This document shows positions 8,823 through 17,754 of a stretch of 64,000 bases of DNA, in pieces. The stretch covers positions 60,512-124,511 of the forward strand of contig JAHYZZ010000001.1 of NCBI GenBank assembly GCA_019424135.1, read 5' to 3'. Every line of letters begins with the position of its first letter. The first letter of the stretch is position 1. The notes below the pieces were generated by a model. The model ran no database searches. It was not told the origin of the DNA and saw only the letters and a program-made list of their open reading frames with translations. The DNA comes from Lachnospiraceae bacterium (GTDB lineage: Bacteria > Bacillota > Clostridia > Lachnospirales > Lachnospiraceae). Position numbers and translations under genes: made by a program.

Positions 8823-10226
8823 CTACATCCTTGATGCGTCCGCCAAAGCGGCCTTTATCATAATCGCGCATTCTACACGCTTACGCTGCATTTCACAGCC
8901 GATATCATATGTATCATGAATTGTCCCACAAAAGTGATAGGCATTCGCCATACAACCGCCGCTGCAGTAAAATTTGGCAAAACAGCTCCGGCACTTTTCT
9001 TTGGAATAGACATTACAACTCCGGAAATCATCTGCAATCTCCGGCTTTACAATCCCCTCATCAACATTTCCCATCAAGAACTCTTCCTGTCCCACAAACT
9101 GATGACAAGGATACAAATCTCCCCATGGGGTCACCGCAAGGTATTCTGTTCCTGATCCACATCCTGACAGTCTTTTTGCCACGCACGGTCCGCCGTCTAA
9201 GTCTATCATAAAATGGAAGAAATTAAAACCTTTTCCTTCCTGCTCCCTCTGAATCATGATCTTGGCAAGCTTATCGTATTCTTCCATGATCTTTGGAATA
9301 TCTTCTTCCCGAATGGCATAAGGATCTGTCTCATCTCCCACCACCGGTTCGATAGACATCTGCTTAAATCCCAAATCTGCAAAATGCAGGATATCCTCAG
9401 AGAAATCAAGATTATTTCTGGTAAAGGTTCCCCGGATATAGTAACGTTCCTGGTTCCTGCTTTCTGCCAGCTTCTGAAACTTAGGAACGATCAAATCATA
9501 GCTCCCCTTTCCATTCCGGAATGGACGCATCTTATCATTAATCTCTTTTCTTCCATCCAGGCTTAACACCACATTGTCCATCTCCTGATTGATAAACTCC
9601 TGAATCTCATCGTTTAGTAGGACTCCATTTGTGGTAATTGTAAAGCGGAAGTGCTTGTCATGTAACTTTTCCTGTTCTCTTCCATAGGCCACCAGGTCCT
9701 TGACCACCTGCCAGTTCATCAGAGGTTCTCCCCCAAAGAAATCCACCTCCAGATTTCTACGATTCCCAGAATTAGCAATGAGAAAGTCCAGTGCTTTTTT
9801 TCCAACCTCATAGCTCATCAGCGCCCGTCTGCCATGATATTCCCCTTCTTCTGCGAAGCAATATCTGCAGGCAAGATTACAGTCATGGGCAATATGCAGA
9901 CACAAAGCCTTCACGACCGTCTTTCGTCTCTTCACTTCATCTACCATACATTCATAAGTATCCGGCACAAACAATTGACCGGCTTCCGTCAGTTCTGTCA
10001 CATCCTCTAATGCATCCCTAAGCTCTTCTGCCGCATAAATTTTCCCAAGCTTCTTCTCCAGAAGGCAATATACTTCCGATGCCTTCAGTTCCTCGCTCGT
10101 ATAATCCTTTTCCTGACCACTTAAAACGCTGATCACATCATAACAGAGGTCATCCACCACATGTACTGCTCCGCTGCAGACATCTAGAACAATATTGTAT
10201 CCGTTGTTTTTATATTGATGAATCAA
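8823..10226 (-). CDS. scfB: SCIFF peptide maturase, radical SAM/SPASM thioether-forming enzyme
   Basis: A 467-residue radical SAM enzyme that forms thioether cross-links in the six-cysteine SCIFF peptide. Residues about 1-100 match the peptide-recognition region. The SAM cluster motif CNLACRYC lies near residues 116-123. FFGGEPLMNW is the SAM-binding glycine motif. The C-terminal SPASM region carries many cysteines (GGPCVAKRLSGCGSG, YPCHQF, CNVYSKEKCRSCF, YCSGGCMANAYHFC, GCEMQRKRVEC) for two auxiliary clusters. It lies 128 bases downstream of its precursor gene, with a hairpin between, and 28 bases upstream of secDF. Length and cysteine pattern agree with characterised clostridial SCIFF maturases. 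Confidence 0.95.
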   Translation of the reverse strand: MIHQYKNNGYNIVLDVCSGAVHVVDDLCYDVISVLSGQEKDYTSEELKASEVYCLLEKKLGKIYAAEELRDALEDVTELTEAGQLFVPDTYECMVDEVKRRKTVVKALCLHIAHDCNLACRYCFAEEGEYHGRRALMSYEVGKKALDFLIANSGNRRNLEVDFFGGEPLMNWQVVKDLVAYGREQEKLHDKHFRFTITTNGVLLNDEIQEFINQEMDNVVLSLDGRKEINDKMRPFRNGKGSYDLIVPKFQKLAESRNQERYYIRGTFTRNNLDFSEDILHFADLGFKQMSIEPVVGDETDPYAIREEDIPKIMEEYDKLAKIMIQREQEGKGFNFFHFMIDLDGGPCVAKRLSGCGSGTEYLAVTPWGDLYPCHQFVGQEEFLMGNVDEGIVKPEIADDFRSCNVYSKEKCRSCFAKFYCSGGCMANAYHFCGTIHDTYDIGCEMQRKRVECAIMIKAALADASRM

Positions 10227-10279
10227 GGTAATACCCCTTCCTTATCCTCTTTTCAAAATTTTTCTGTACAACAATAACA

Positions 10280-10303
10280 GAGAGCCTGGCTTCCCAGACT
10301 CTC
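10280..10303 (-). terminator. Hairpin between SCIFF peptide and maturase genes (attenuator or processing site)
   Basis: A 10-bp stem, GAGAGTCTGG with CCAGGCTCTC and one G-T wobble, has a GAAG-type loop and is followed only by TGTTATTGTT. The poor U-tract suggests partial termination or 3'-end protection, which would let the short peptide be made in excess of its enzyme. Confidence 0.5.
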
Positions 10304-10354
10304 GAAGCTTTCATGCCTCTCGGCGTGCAATTTTCATATTCCTGACCGGGTGAC

Positions 10355-10498
10355 TTATTTCTTCTGTTCGCAGGTCTGATTTCCCACTGTACAGGAAGTC
10401 TTGCAGGCAGACTGACAGGATGTCTGACATTCGCCGCATCCGCTCTTTTTCAGATTATTGTTCATGGTCTGTGTATTTAATGTCTTCACATGTTTCAT
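10355..10498 (-). CDS. scfA: SCIFF ranthipeptide precursor (six cysteines in forty-five residues)
   Basis: A 47-residue ribosomal peptide beginning MKHVKTLNTQ and with the core CGECQTSCQSACKTSC followed by TVGNQTCE. The six cysteines are at positions 21, 24, 28, 32, 36 and 43, as in the SCIFF family of Clostridia. The adjacent radical SAM maturase is expected to link cysteine sulfur to neighbouring residues, giving a ranthipeptide; reported roles in this family concern cell signalling and metabolism rather than killing. The ATG has a strong AAGGAGGAATGTGAAT leader. The gene is short and easy to miss, but the match in sequence and context leaves little doubt. Confidence 0.96.
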   Translation of the reverse strand: MKHVKTLNTQTMNNNLKKSGCGECQTSCQSACKTSCTVGNQTCEQKK

Positions 10499-10534
10499 AT
10501 TCACATTCCTCCTTATCTTTCCTTAACTTATGCT

Positions 10535-10563
10535 ATTATATCATCTTACCGGTAATTGCGCAA
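10535..10563 (-). promoter_or_regulatory. Probable sigma-A promoter for SCIFF-maturase-secDF
   Basis: On the minus strand TTGCGC, 17 bases, TATAAT precedes the SCIFF start codon by about 37 bases. The -10 is perfect and the -35 is weak. Confidence 0.55.
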
Positions 10564-10615
10564 TCCATTTTTTCTTAAGAGAATGCCGTTTTCATCTACG
10601 CTGCATAGTCTTTTT

Positions 10616-10990
10616 TCAGGATATCATGGCTCCTGCCATTCCACCTCCAGCGCATAGTATAAAAGTAGTCACAAGATGCACACCGTCACCGCTCAACGTA
10701 TGGTACACTCCCAACGTAATCAGAAGAAGCAAAATAAAGTAGGCGCATCCAAGTCCCAGCCCCCAGGCAAATCTCCTGACCCTTGCAAGTTTTCCGATGA
10801 CGATTCCACCCACTAACGTGGACAGGACATAGATTGCAATAACCGCCGCCGATACGCTTTTTTCATTTAGTTCCAGACGATACAAAGCCATGGCCAACAG
10901 CAAAAGCAAGATCCCCGTAATCACATAAGCCGCAAGGAGCGCCTTCAGCACCCACAAGACTCTGGTGTCTTTTCGAATTTTTCTTTCCAT
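10616..10990 (-). CDS. Small membrane protein of the TIGR04086 type
   Basis: A 124-residue hydrophobic protein with a basic N-terminus (MERKIRKDTR) and four predicted helices: about 13-35, 45-65, 72-95 and 100-122. The pattern VGGIVIGKLARVRRFAWGLG then a C-terminal GGGMAGAMIS fits the TIGR04086 family, of unknown function, found near sporulation and transport genes in Clostridia. I chose the ATG at 10990 because AAGGAGGGACGGCGT lies directly before it; a longer in-frame reading upstream overlaps the spoVT end and has no such site. It follows spoVT by 55 bases. Confidence 0.72.
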   Translation of the reverse strand: MERKIRKDTRVLWVLKALLAAYVITGILLLLLAMALYRLELNEKSVSAAVIAIYVLSTLVGGIVIGKLARVRRFAWGLGLGCAYFILLLLITLGVYHTLSGDGVHLVTTFILCAGGGMAGAMIS

Positions 10991-11045
10991 ACGCCGTCCC
11001 TCCTTGTCTAACACAAGGTATGACGGCAGTCCGTTTTTTATTCCT

Positions 11046-11594
11046 TTATTGTTCCATCTGACGTCCCAGAAAATCTGCCGCACAGCTGGCCACCTTTTGT
11101 TCTGTCCCCGTAAATTTCTTTTTGTCATCCTTGGACAAAAGAATCACTCCTCCGATCACATCTCCTTCACAGATAATCGGATGAATCACTTCTCCTGCAT
11201 ATTCCTCTTCTTGTTCACTTACAATTTTCACACTGCCTTTATCCCGTGCCGGGAACAACAGAGATGTCCGCTCTCCCAAAAGCTGTCCAAGCTGCGTACT
11301 GATATATTTATCTGATAAGTCCTTTTTCCCTGTTCCTGCTGCTGCCACAACCTGATCCATGTCACAGATACAGACGAGACATCCCATGGTCTGTGCAAGG
11401 CTCTCCGCATACTGCTTTGCAAATACAGACAATTCTCCGATTGGTGAATATTTCTTCAGAATAATCTCGCCCTCCCTATCCGTAAAGATTTCCAATGGAT
11501 CTCCTTCCCGGATCCGAAGCGTCCTCCTGATCTCCTTGGGTACCACGACTCTTCCCAGATCATCAATTCTCCTGACTATTCCTGTTGCTTTCAT
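11046..11594 (-). CDS. spoVT: Stage V sporulation protein T, AbrB-family regulator
   Basis: A 182-residue transcription factor. The N-terminal swapped-hairpin AbrB DNA-binding domain MKATGIVRRIDDLGRVVVPK with RTLRIREGDPLEIF is followed by a GAF-like domain (about 60-180), the layout of SpoVT. In Bacillus it adjusts sigma-G-dependent genes in the forespore. The ATG at 11594 begins the conserved domain and is preceded by CGGAGGAAACAG; a longer frame would enter the neighbouring gene. A sigma-G-like promoter lies just upstream. Its presence indicates a spore-forming lineage. Confidence 0.92.
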   Translation of the reverse strand: MKATGIVRRIDDLGRVVVPKEIRRTLRIREGDPLEIFTDREGEIILKKYSPIGELSVFAKQYAESLAQTMGCLVCICDMDQVVAAAGTGKKDLSDKYISTQLGQLLGERTSLLFPARDKGSVKIVSEQEEEYAGEVIHPIICEGDVIGGVILLSKDDKKKFTGTEQKVASCAADFLGRQMEQ

Positions 11595-11638
11595 ATATCT
11601 GTTTCCTCCGTTTACAGTAATTCTCACAGCCGTACTGC

Positions 11639-11668
11639 TATTATTTGTAAACAGAGGAAATTTTATTC
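11639..11668 (-). promoter_or_regulatory. Sigma-G-like promoter candidate for spoVT
   Basis: Minus strand: GAATA, 18 bases, AATAATA. This fits the forespore sigma-G pattern (gHATR, 18, CATNHTA) except for the first base of the -10, and it falls in the gap between the flavodoxin-like gene and spoVT. Confidence 0.42.
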
Positions 11669-11670
11669 CA

Positions 11671-12288
11671 TTACCGGATAAAATTTGTGGCCTGCTGATG
11701 TTCCTTTTCAGGAAGTCCATATTTTTCTTTTCCCAGGGCAATGCTTTTCATTAAAAACGACATGTTCCGCGCCAATGTACGCATAGTCTGCAGTCCTTCC
11801 ACGTCTTCTTTTGCTTCTCCTTGCTTTCTTCCGTGAATACTGTTCCAGTATTGACTGGAGGCAACCGGCATCCCGCAGATCGTAAAATATTTATTCAGCT
11901 CGTCAAACGTAGCTGAAAGTCCTCCTCTTCTTGCCACTACTACGCTTGCTCCCACCTTCATCTGCTTATCAAAATGTGTGCTGTAAAACAAACGGTCCAG
12001 CAACGCAATCAATGTGGCATTGGCAGACGCATAATAGACCGGACTTGCCACTACCAGGCCATCACACTCTTCAAACTTTGGTGCAATCTCATTGACAATG
12101 TCATCAAACACACATTTCCCTTTCTCATAACAAGTATAACAGGCAATACATCCCCGAATATCTTTGTTGCCTACCAGGATTTCTTCTGTTTCAATATCTT
12201 CCTGTTCAAAAATCTTTTTCATTTCCTCTAATGCAATTGCAGTATTTCCTTTTGCATGTGGACTTCCGTTCAACATTAAGACTTTCAT
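11671..12288 (-). CDS. Flavodoxin-like NAD(P)H-dependent FMN reductase family protein
   Basis: A 205-residue flavodoxin-fold protein. The N-terminal MLNGSPHAKGNTA is the FMN phosphate-binding loop, and SPVYYASANATLIALLDR is the second FMN-contact segment. CIACYTCYEKGKCVFDD contains four cysteines, as in the iron-sulfur flavoprotein-like NADPH-dependent FMN reductases of Clostridia. It probably carries electrons or reduces quinones or metals; the true partner is unknown. The ATG is preceded by GGAGGGAGATACAA. It faces away from the tRNA gene and precedes spoVT by about 76 bases. Confidence 0.82.
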   Translation of the reverse strand: MKVLMLNGSPHAKGNTAIALEEMKKIFEQEDIETEEILVGNKDIRGCIACYTCYEKGKCVFDDIVNEIAPKFEECDGLVVASPVYYASANATLIALLDRLFYSTHFDKQMKVGASVVVARRGGLSATFDELNKYFTICGMPVASSQYWNSIHGRKQGEAKEDVEGLQTMRTLARNMSFLMKSIALGKEKYGLPEKEHQQATNFIR

Positions 12289-12362
12289 TTGTATCTCCCT
12301 CCAGCTATATAATATGATGTTGTTCTCCTTCTATTCTACCTGCAACAAGACAAAAATCAATC

Positions 12363-12390
12363 TTGATTTTTTTATCTGCTGTGCTATACT
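12363..12390 (+). promoter_or_regulatory. Promoter of tRNA-Ala
   Basis: TTGATT, 16 bases, TATACT, placed so that transcription would begin a few bases before the tRNA. Confidence 0.6.
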
Positions 12391-12400
12391 TATTAGCGAT

Positions 12401-12473
12401 GGGGTATTAGCGCAGTTGGGAGCGCGCAACATTCGCATTGTTGAGGCCACGGGTTCGAATCCCGTATACTCCA
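12401..12473 (+). tRNA. tRNA-Ala with anticodon CGC
   Basis: All arms fold: acceptor GGGGTAT with ATACTCC, D-arm GCGC/GCGC, anticodon stem CAACA/TGTTG with loop TTCGCAT, and T-arm ACGGG/CCCGT with TTCGAAT. The anticodon CGC is at 12434-12436 and reads GCG. The G3-U70 wobble, the main alanine identity element, is present. CCA is not encoded; the discriminator base is A. Confidence 0.93.
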
Positions 12474-12477
12474 GTAA

Positions 12478-12518
12478 AACGGCGGAGTGTTTGGAATAAT
12501 TCCAAACGCTCCGCCGTT
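12478..12518 (+). terminator. Bidirectional terminator between tRNA-Ala and the EAL gene
   Basis: The stem AACGGCGGAGTGTTTGGA / TCCAAACGCTCCGCCGTT has 18 pairs with one G-T, followed by TTCTTT on plus and GTTTT on minus. It can end the tRNA transcript and the convergent signalling gene. Confidence 0.8.
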
Positions 12519-12546
12519 TCTTTCAGCTGTACTGTCTGTAATCTAT

Positions 12547-14820
12547 TTATCCCTTTGTTATATATTTCTCCGAAAATTCCTCTGCACTCACTGGCTTTCC
12601 ATAATAGTATCCCTGTCCATAATCACAATCCATTTTCTGGATTAATTTCTCGTTTTCTTCCGTCTCAACACCCTCCACTACGGTACGGATCTTCAGGTTT
12701 TTCGTCAACTTCACAACCTCATCCATAATAATGATTTGCCGCCTGTAATCTACCTGTGCGTCCTGCAGTCTTAAAAGAAAACCTCTGTCAATCTTCAATT
12801 CGTCAATCTTTAGGCTGGCCAACGTGTTCAAAGAAGAATACCCACTTCCGAAATCGTCCATAGAAATCTGAAACCCAATTTCCTTGAGACGCATAATCTT
12901 TTCATTTAATTCCTCAATATTATCGAGTGCAAGTCGCTCCAAGATTTCCAACGTAATCAGATGAGCCGGTACCTGATACTTATCAAGCAACCCTTTTAAT
13001 TGATCAATATAATCCGCCTCATAAAACACGAGTTTTGACTGGTTAACCGACAAAGGAATCGGTTCTGCTTTCTGATCCATCCACATCCGAATCTGCCTGC
13101 ACACATTCTCAACCATATACAGATCCAGCTGGACGCAAAAACCATTTTCCTCAAAAATAGGGATAAATTGTCCTGGATAAATCGTCTTTCCGGAACCGGG
13201 AATCCAGCGAACCAACGCCTCTGCCCCACCAACTTTGCCTGTCCGCAAATCCATCTTAGGCTGAAGAAACATCCGGAACTCTTCGTTTTCCATAGCCTGA
13301 TGCATATGACTCTCCACAAAATTTTGAAGTTTCTCGTCTTCATGAAGTCTGGTATCGTAAAACCAGATATGATTTTTCAAAGATTGTCTGGCTGTATCCA
13401 ATGCAAATCTGACATGGGTCATGCTCTTTACAACTGACGGCCGCACATCTGACACATCCGTGCCAATGACAACTCCACAATACAACAGAATCTGATAATC
13501 TCGATTGGCAGGAATGGCATGGAGGCTGATTTCTTCAATCATTTTTTCCAGTCTTTCTCTGACGATCTTCCGGTCAGTATCCCGAAGCAAGATATAAAAC
13601 ATGTCATCTGTGCCACGGCAAAAATATTCTCCTTCTTTAACATGTTCGGTAATCACTTCTTTGATATAACATAACAGGCGGTCCGCCTGCTGGCTTCCAA
13701 AAATTTCATTAATAAATTTGAACTGTCGGACATTCATGGCAACAAGACTATATTCCGGGGTCTTTTCAATTACCCGGGAAGCCTCCTGTTCAAATCGATT
13801 CCGGTTATAAGCTCCAGTCAGGGAATCGTAATAAGCGCTCTTTATCAGACTATGATTACTCCAGTATATCAGCCGGTACCCATAAATAATCATTACAAAA
13901 AGCACCAGAAGCACGGCAACCGTAATGACCCGGATACTTTCCATCATCTGATAGACTTTTCCATTGACACTTTGCGCCGTCTGGACACAAAAAAGATACC
14001 ATCCATTGATTTCCAAAGGCTCTAAAAGAATATGATAGGTCACATCATCATAAGAAAACTCTGACTGACAGGATTTCCCTTCTGTCAAAGCTTTCTTAAT
14101 CCGCTCCTGTTCACCAGGTTCAATATAGTCATCTTCGTAAATCGTATCCAGTTCTTTCTCTATAACTCTGTCTTCAGAACGTACAAGCACTTTCCCGCTG
14201 TCAGAAATCAAATGGATATATCCTTGTCCATTCAGTACAGACTGATTCTGCAAAATCCCTGCCAGCGCATCTATGCTGACACTGGCAGTCAATGCCCCTG
14301 CCACATCTTTTCCCGAATAAACCGGCACGGCATAGGAAAAAGAAATCTCCTTTCCATCAATCGGCTGGTAAATTTCAGAAATTCCACTTTCACCTTGCCA
14401 GGCATCTCTGACGATTGTCTGCACATTTTCGTTCAATTCATCAATATTAGTGTCTCTCTCTATCTCAGAATCAACTGTCATACGGACACCTATGCCAGAT
14501 GTCCAAAAATATCCCATGCGGTCAAAATTATGATACTGCTTTGATGTAATCAGCCCTTTCATAAAAGACTCTGTACTCATCTCTCCAAACTGCAGAAAAC
14601 TTGCAAGTGTATTCAGCGTCTGAAAATCTGCCTGAATCTGTCGTTTGATATTAATTTTATACTGCTGCGCTTTACTTTCCATCTGTCTGGTCAACGTATC
14701 CTGCAGCATGTCTCTCAGAAAAAAAGACGCAATACTTCCTCCCGCCAGAATCAAGACGCTGATGAGAACTACTGCAATCGTCACACGATTTAACCGTTTT
14801 TTCAAAGCCTGCTCATTCAT
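12547..14820 (-). CDS. Cache-GGDEF-EAL membrane protein, probable c-di-GMP phosphodiesterase
   Basis: A 757-residue membrane sensor. Helix 1 is about residues 13-34, an extracytoplasmic double-Cache region covers 40-285, and helix 2 is about 293-315. The GGDEF-like domain (about 330-480) has GTDDM instead of GGDEF, so cyclase activity is unlikely. The EAL domain (about 495-750) keeps the catalytic set: EALVRW, SVNQSKL, LEILER, DDFGSGYSSL, KIDELKIDR, EGVETEE and GQGYYYGKP. It should therefore degrade c-di-GMP in response to an outside small ligand. It has its own promoter and lies within 6 kb of a Pel-type operon whose PelD may sense c-di-GMP, so it may lower that signal. Confidence 0.9.
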   Translation of the reverse strand: MNEQALKKRLNRVTIAVVLISVLILAGGSIASFFLRDMLQDTLTRQMESKAQQYKINIKRQIQADFQTLNTLASFLQFGEMSTESFMKGLITSKQYHNFDRMGYFWTSGIGVRMTVDSEIERDTNIDELNENVQTIVRDAWQGESGISEIYQPIDGKEISFSYAVPVYSGKDVAGALTASVSIDALAGILQNQSVLNGQGYIHLISDSGKVLVRSEDRVIEKELDTIYEDDYIEPGEQERIKKALTEGKSCQSEFSYDDVTYHILLEPLEINGWYLFCVQTAQSVNGKVYQMMESIRVITVAVLLVLFVMIIYGYRLIYWSNHSLIKSAYYDSLTGAYNRNRFEQEASRVIEKTPEYSLVAMNVRQFKFINEIFGSQQADRLLCYIKEVITEHVKEGEYFCRGTDDMFYILLRDTDRKIVRERLEKMIEEISLHAIPANRDYQILLYCGVVIGTDVSDVRPSVVKSMTHVRFALDTARQSLKNHIWFYDTRLHEDEKLQNFVESHMHQAMENEEFRMFLQPKMDLRTGKVGGAEALVRWIPGSGKTIYPGQFIPIFEENGFCVQLDLYMVENVCRQIRMWMDQKAEPIPLSVNQSKLVFYEADYIDQLKGLLDKYQVPAHLITLEILERLALDNIEELNEKIMRLKEIGFQISMDDFGSGYSSLNTLASLKIDELKIDRGFLLRLQDAQVDYRRQIIIMDEVVKLTKNLKIRTVVEGVETEENEKLIQKMDCDYGQGYYYGKPVSAEEFSEKYITKG

Positions 14821-14858
14821 GTGTTTCTCCCGTTCTTACCCATTAAGTTATAGCTGTA

Positions 14859-14887
14859 ATTATAACGGAAAAATATACATTTGTCAC
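14859..14887 (-). promoter_or_regulatory. Sigma-A promoter of the Cache-GGDEF-EAL gene
   Basis: Minus strand GTGACA, 17 bases, TATAAT, between apbE and the EAL gene. Confidence 0.62.
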
Positions 14888-14918
14888 TGTATAAACACAA
14901 GGAAATATCTCCTGCCTT

Positions 14919-15950
14919 TTATGCGGTTATAATGTGAAGCTCCATATCTTGAAAAGAAGCATCAAGCGTAAACTTGTCTTCGATTCCTTCTGTCACATAA
15001 ATGTCTTCATCCTCTGTAACAGCAATCATATCAAAGTCCTGGTGTTCTTTCCAATAATCCTGCGCTCCTTGCAGTCCTTTCACAAACATCGATGTAGAGA
15101 GTGCGTCTGCCATCTTGCCCTTCTCCGTAATAATCGTCACAGACACCAGGCCATTATCTACCGGATACCCTGTCTTAGGATCAATGATATGGGTATATGT
15201 TTTTCCGTCCTCTCCTACGAAATAACGTTCATAGCTTCCTGAGGTAACCACTGCACAGTCTGAAACCCTTAGCATACCAATCTGTCCATCTCCGAAGGGA
15301 TTGCGGATTCCAAGACGCCAGTCTGTCCCGTCCGGTTTTGATCCCACTGCCTGGATATTCCCTCCAAGATCTAAAAGCGCAGACTCCACTCCCTGCGCTT
15401 TGATCTCTTCTACCGCTGCATCAGCGGCATATCCCTTTCCCACTGCTCCTAGATCCAGCTCTGTTCCTTGTGGAAGCTGAAGTTCATTTCCGCTCAGCAA
15501 TACTTTCTCATAACCCACATGTTCCATCAGAGCCTGCAGCTCTGTCTGAGAAGGAATACGGTTTTCATCCGTTGTAAATCCCCAGGCTTCCAACACCGGA
15601 TAAATCGTTGGCTCCAGGGCTCCATCGGTTTCTTTTGCCATGCGAAGCGCAAACGCTACTACATCTTTTGTATCCTCACTAAGCGTCACCGGTGAGCCAT
15701 TGCTGTGGTTTGCCTGATAGATCTCACTATTTTCATCCGTAACAGACCATTCATTTTCCAGCTCTTTAATCCGCTCCTTTGCCTGTTCAATGGCCTGTTC
15801 GGCCCCCTCCCCATAAGCGGTTATGGTCATATACGTATCCATGCCAAAAAAATTCACCTGTTCCTGCCGGTCTTCTGAATGAGTTAATCCACATCCGGTG
15901 AGACCAAGGATCATCCATACGGCCAACATCACTCCTGCTTTTCGTTTCAT
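14919..15950 (-). CDS. apbE: FAD:protein FMN transferase, lipoprotein
   Basis: A 343-residue ApbE. Residues 1-20 form a lipoprotein signal ending in the lipobox LTGC, so it acts on the outer face of the membrane. The catalytic domain shows MDTYMTITAYG, the flavin-binding DLGAVGKGYAADAA near residues 165-180, LDLGGNIQAVG, YTHIIDPKTGYPV, and the metal-site region ALSTSMFVKG. It moves FMN from FAD onto threonine or serine of redox proteins such as Rnf or Nqr subunits. It follows ribH by 70 bases without a clear terminator, so it appears to be the last gene of the riboflavin operon, tying cofactor synthesis to flavinylation. Confidence 0.93.
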   Translation of the reverse strand: MKRKAGVMLAVWMILGLTGCGLTHSEDRQEQVNFFGMDTYMTITAYGEGAEQAIEQAKERIKELENEWSVTDENSEIYQANHSNGSPVTLSEDTKDVVAFALRMAKETDGALEPTIYPVLEAWGFTTDENRIPSQTELQALMEHVGYEKVLLSGNELQLPQGTELDLGAVGKGYAADAAVEEIKAQGVESALLDLGGNIQAVGSKPDGTDWRLGIRNPFGDGQIGMLRVSDCAVVTSGSYERYFVGEDGKTYTHIIDPKTGYPVDNGLVSVTIITEKGKMADALSTSMFVKGLQGAQDYWKEHQDFDMIAVTEDEDIYVTEGIEDKFTLDASFQDMELHIITA

Positions 15951-16020
15951 CTGCTGCTCCTTTACTCTGATGTTTTCATCTAATGCACATCATAGCAGAC
16001 TCTCCGGCCAAGAACAACCT

Positions 16021-16488
16021 CTATCCTTCGATCTCGCGGATCAAATTCACCATCTCAATAGCACTCAAAGCACAATCATACCCTTTATTTCCAGCTTTTG
16101 TCCCTGCCCGTTCAATCGCCTGTTCAATATTTTCCGTAGTCAGCACACCAAACAACACTGGAATATCTGTTGCCAGACAGACCGATGCGATTCCTTTCGA
16201 TACTTCATTACATACATAATCATAGTGGGTCGTACTTCCCCGAATCACTGCTCCCAGACAGATCACGGCGTCATATTTCCCGCTTTTTGCCATTTTAGAG
16301 GCGATCAACGGAATCTCAAATGCCCCCGGCACCCAGGCCACATAAATATCCTCCTCCTTCACCTCATGACGTTTCAGACCGTCCAGCGCACCGCTAAGAA
16401 GCTTCGCCGTGATAAATTCGTTAAAACGGGAAGCTACAATCCCCACTTTCATTTCTTTTGCAACTAATTTACCTTCCAAAGTTCTCAT
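16021..16488 (-). CDS. ribH: 6,7-dimethyl-8-ribityllumazine synthase
   Basis: A 155-residue lumazine synthase, which joins the ribityl-pyrimidine and the butanone phosphate made by RibBA into lumazine, the penultimate step of riboflavin synthesis. Motifs seen are [10 protein letters not shown] near the N-terminus, [24 protein letters not shown] and [11 protein letters not shown]. The start at 16488 is chosen because GGAGG lies 8 bases upstream; the ATG 15 bases earlier overlaps that GGAGG. Operon position: after ribBA and before apbE. Confidence 0.95.
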   Translation of the reverse strand: MRTLEGKLVAKEMKVGIVASRFNEFITAKLLSGALDGLKRHEVKEEDIYVAWVPGAFEIPLIASKMAKSGKYDAVICLGAVIRGSTTHYDYVCNEVSKGIASVCLATDIPVLFGVLTTENIEQAIERAGTKAGNKGYDCALSAIEMVNLIREIEG

Positions 16489-16517
16489 TGAATATTCCTC
16501 CATTTTCGTTTTTATTC

Positions 16518-17720
16518 CTATCTATATTTTAAAAGATGTCCCATGCGCCTTTGCTTGGTTTCCAGATAAAACAAATCATGCTCTGTTGCACTCATCTGGA
16601 TGGGCACTCGTTTTGTAATTTTCATTCCAAACTCTTCCAGCTGATAGATCTTATCTGGATTGTTGGTCAAAAGCCTTAGGCTCTTTACCCCAAGATCCTT
16701 TAAGATCTGTGCTCCGATGTAATACTCTCTTTCATCAGCCGCAAATCCCAATGCTAGATTTGCATCCAGGGTGTCCATTCCCTGCTCCTGTAGTTCATAG
16801 GCCTTCAGCTTATTGATTAGCCCGATGCCCCGACCTTCCTGACGCATATATAAAAGAATCCCCCGGCCTTCCTTCTCAATCTGCATCATTGCCGCAGCAA
16901 GTTGCTGCCCACAGTCACAGCGCAAAGACCCAAAGGTGTCTCCAGTCAGGCATTCCGAGTGAACCCTGCACAATACTTCTTCTCCATTTCCGATATCTCC
17001 TTTGACCAACGCAATATGATGCTCGTTATTCAACCGGTTGACATAGCCATACGCTGTAAAATTTCCGTATTTGGTGGGCATCTTTGTAACTGTCACCCGA
17101 TCCACCAACTTTTCATGGCACTTGCGATATTCCTTCAAATCCTGGATTGTGATAAACGTAATCCTCCATTTTTCTGCCAGTTCCTTTAATTCCCCGGTCC
17201 GCATCATGGTACCGTCCTCTCGCATGATCTCACAGCAAAGGCCGCATTCCTTTAAGCCCGCCAGTCTGCACAGATCTACCGTGGCCTCCGTGTGTCCTTC
17301 CCTCTCCAGAACACCATTTTTCCTTGCCAATAATGGAAACATGTGTCCCGGTCTTCGGAAGTCCTCCGGACGGATTCCGTCTTCTACACACTTCATAGCC
17401 GTAATGGAACGTTCTTTGGCCGAAATTCCCGTGGTAGTCTCTACACTATCAATGGAAACAGTAAATGCTGTCTCATGATTGTCTGTGTTCTCTGTAACCA
17501 TCTGCGGAAGCCTAAGTTTCTTAATATACTCCTCCGACATAGGCATACAGATCAGACCCTTTCCGTACATGGCCATGAAATTAATATTTTCTGTGGTGGC
17601 AAACTGAGCCGCACAGATAAAGTCTCCTTCATTTTCACGCTCCGGATCATCGGTTACCAGGATCAGCTTGCCCTGGCGCAGATCTTCAAGCGCTTTTTCA
17701 ATCGTATCAAACTGAAACAT
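16518..17720 (-). CDS. ribBA: Bifunctional 3,4-dihydroxy-2-butanone-4-phosphate synthase / GTP cyclohydrolase II
   Basis: A 400-residue two-domain enzyme. The N-terminal half (about 1-200) is RibB, with [20 protein letters not shown] and GHTEATVDL, making the four-carbon unit from ribulose 5-phosphate. The C-terminal half (about 205-400) is RibA, with the zinc cysteines of [17 protein letters not shown] and the motifs RQEGRGIGL and LLTNNPDK, opening GTP. Together they supply both branches of riboflavin synthesis. The order ribD-ribE-ribBA-ribH is the standard Firmicutes rib operon. Confidence 0.97.
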   Translation of the reverse strand: MFQFDTIEKALEDLRQGKLILVTDDPERENEGDFICAAQFATTENINFMAMYGKGLICMPMSEEYIKKLRLPQMVTENTDNHETAFTVSIDSVETTTGISAKERSITAMKCVEDGIRPEDFRRPGHMFPLLARKNGVLEREGHTEATVDLCRLAGLKECGLCCEIMREDGTMMRTGELKELAEKWRITFITIQDLKEYRKCHEKLVDRVTVTKMPTKYGNFTAYGYVNRLNNEHHIALVKGDIGNGEEVLCRVHSECLTGDTFGSLRCDCGQQLAAAMMQIEKEGRGILLYMRQEGRGIGLINKLKAYELQEQGMDTLDANLALGFAADEREYYIGAQILKDLGVKSLRLLTNNPDKIYQLEEFGMKITKRVPIQMSATEHDLFYLETKQRRMGHLLKYR

Positions 17721-17754
17721 TTATCTCTTCCTTTCTCTGCTGTCATATACCGTG

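Noticed and set aside
12401..12473. Other tRNA identity
   Set aside because: The loop TTCGCAT gives anticodon CGC and the G3-U70 pair is present, so alanine is the consistent reading.
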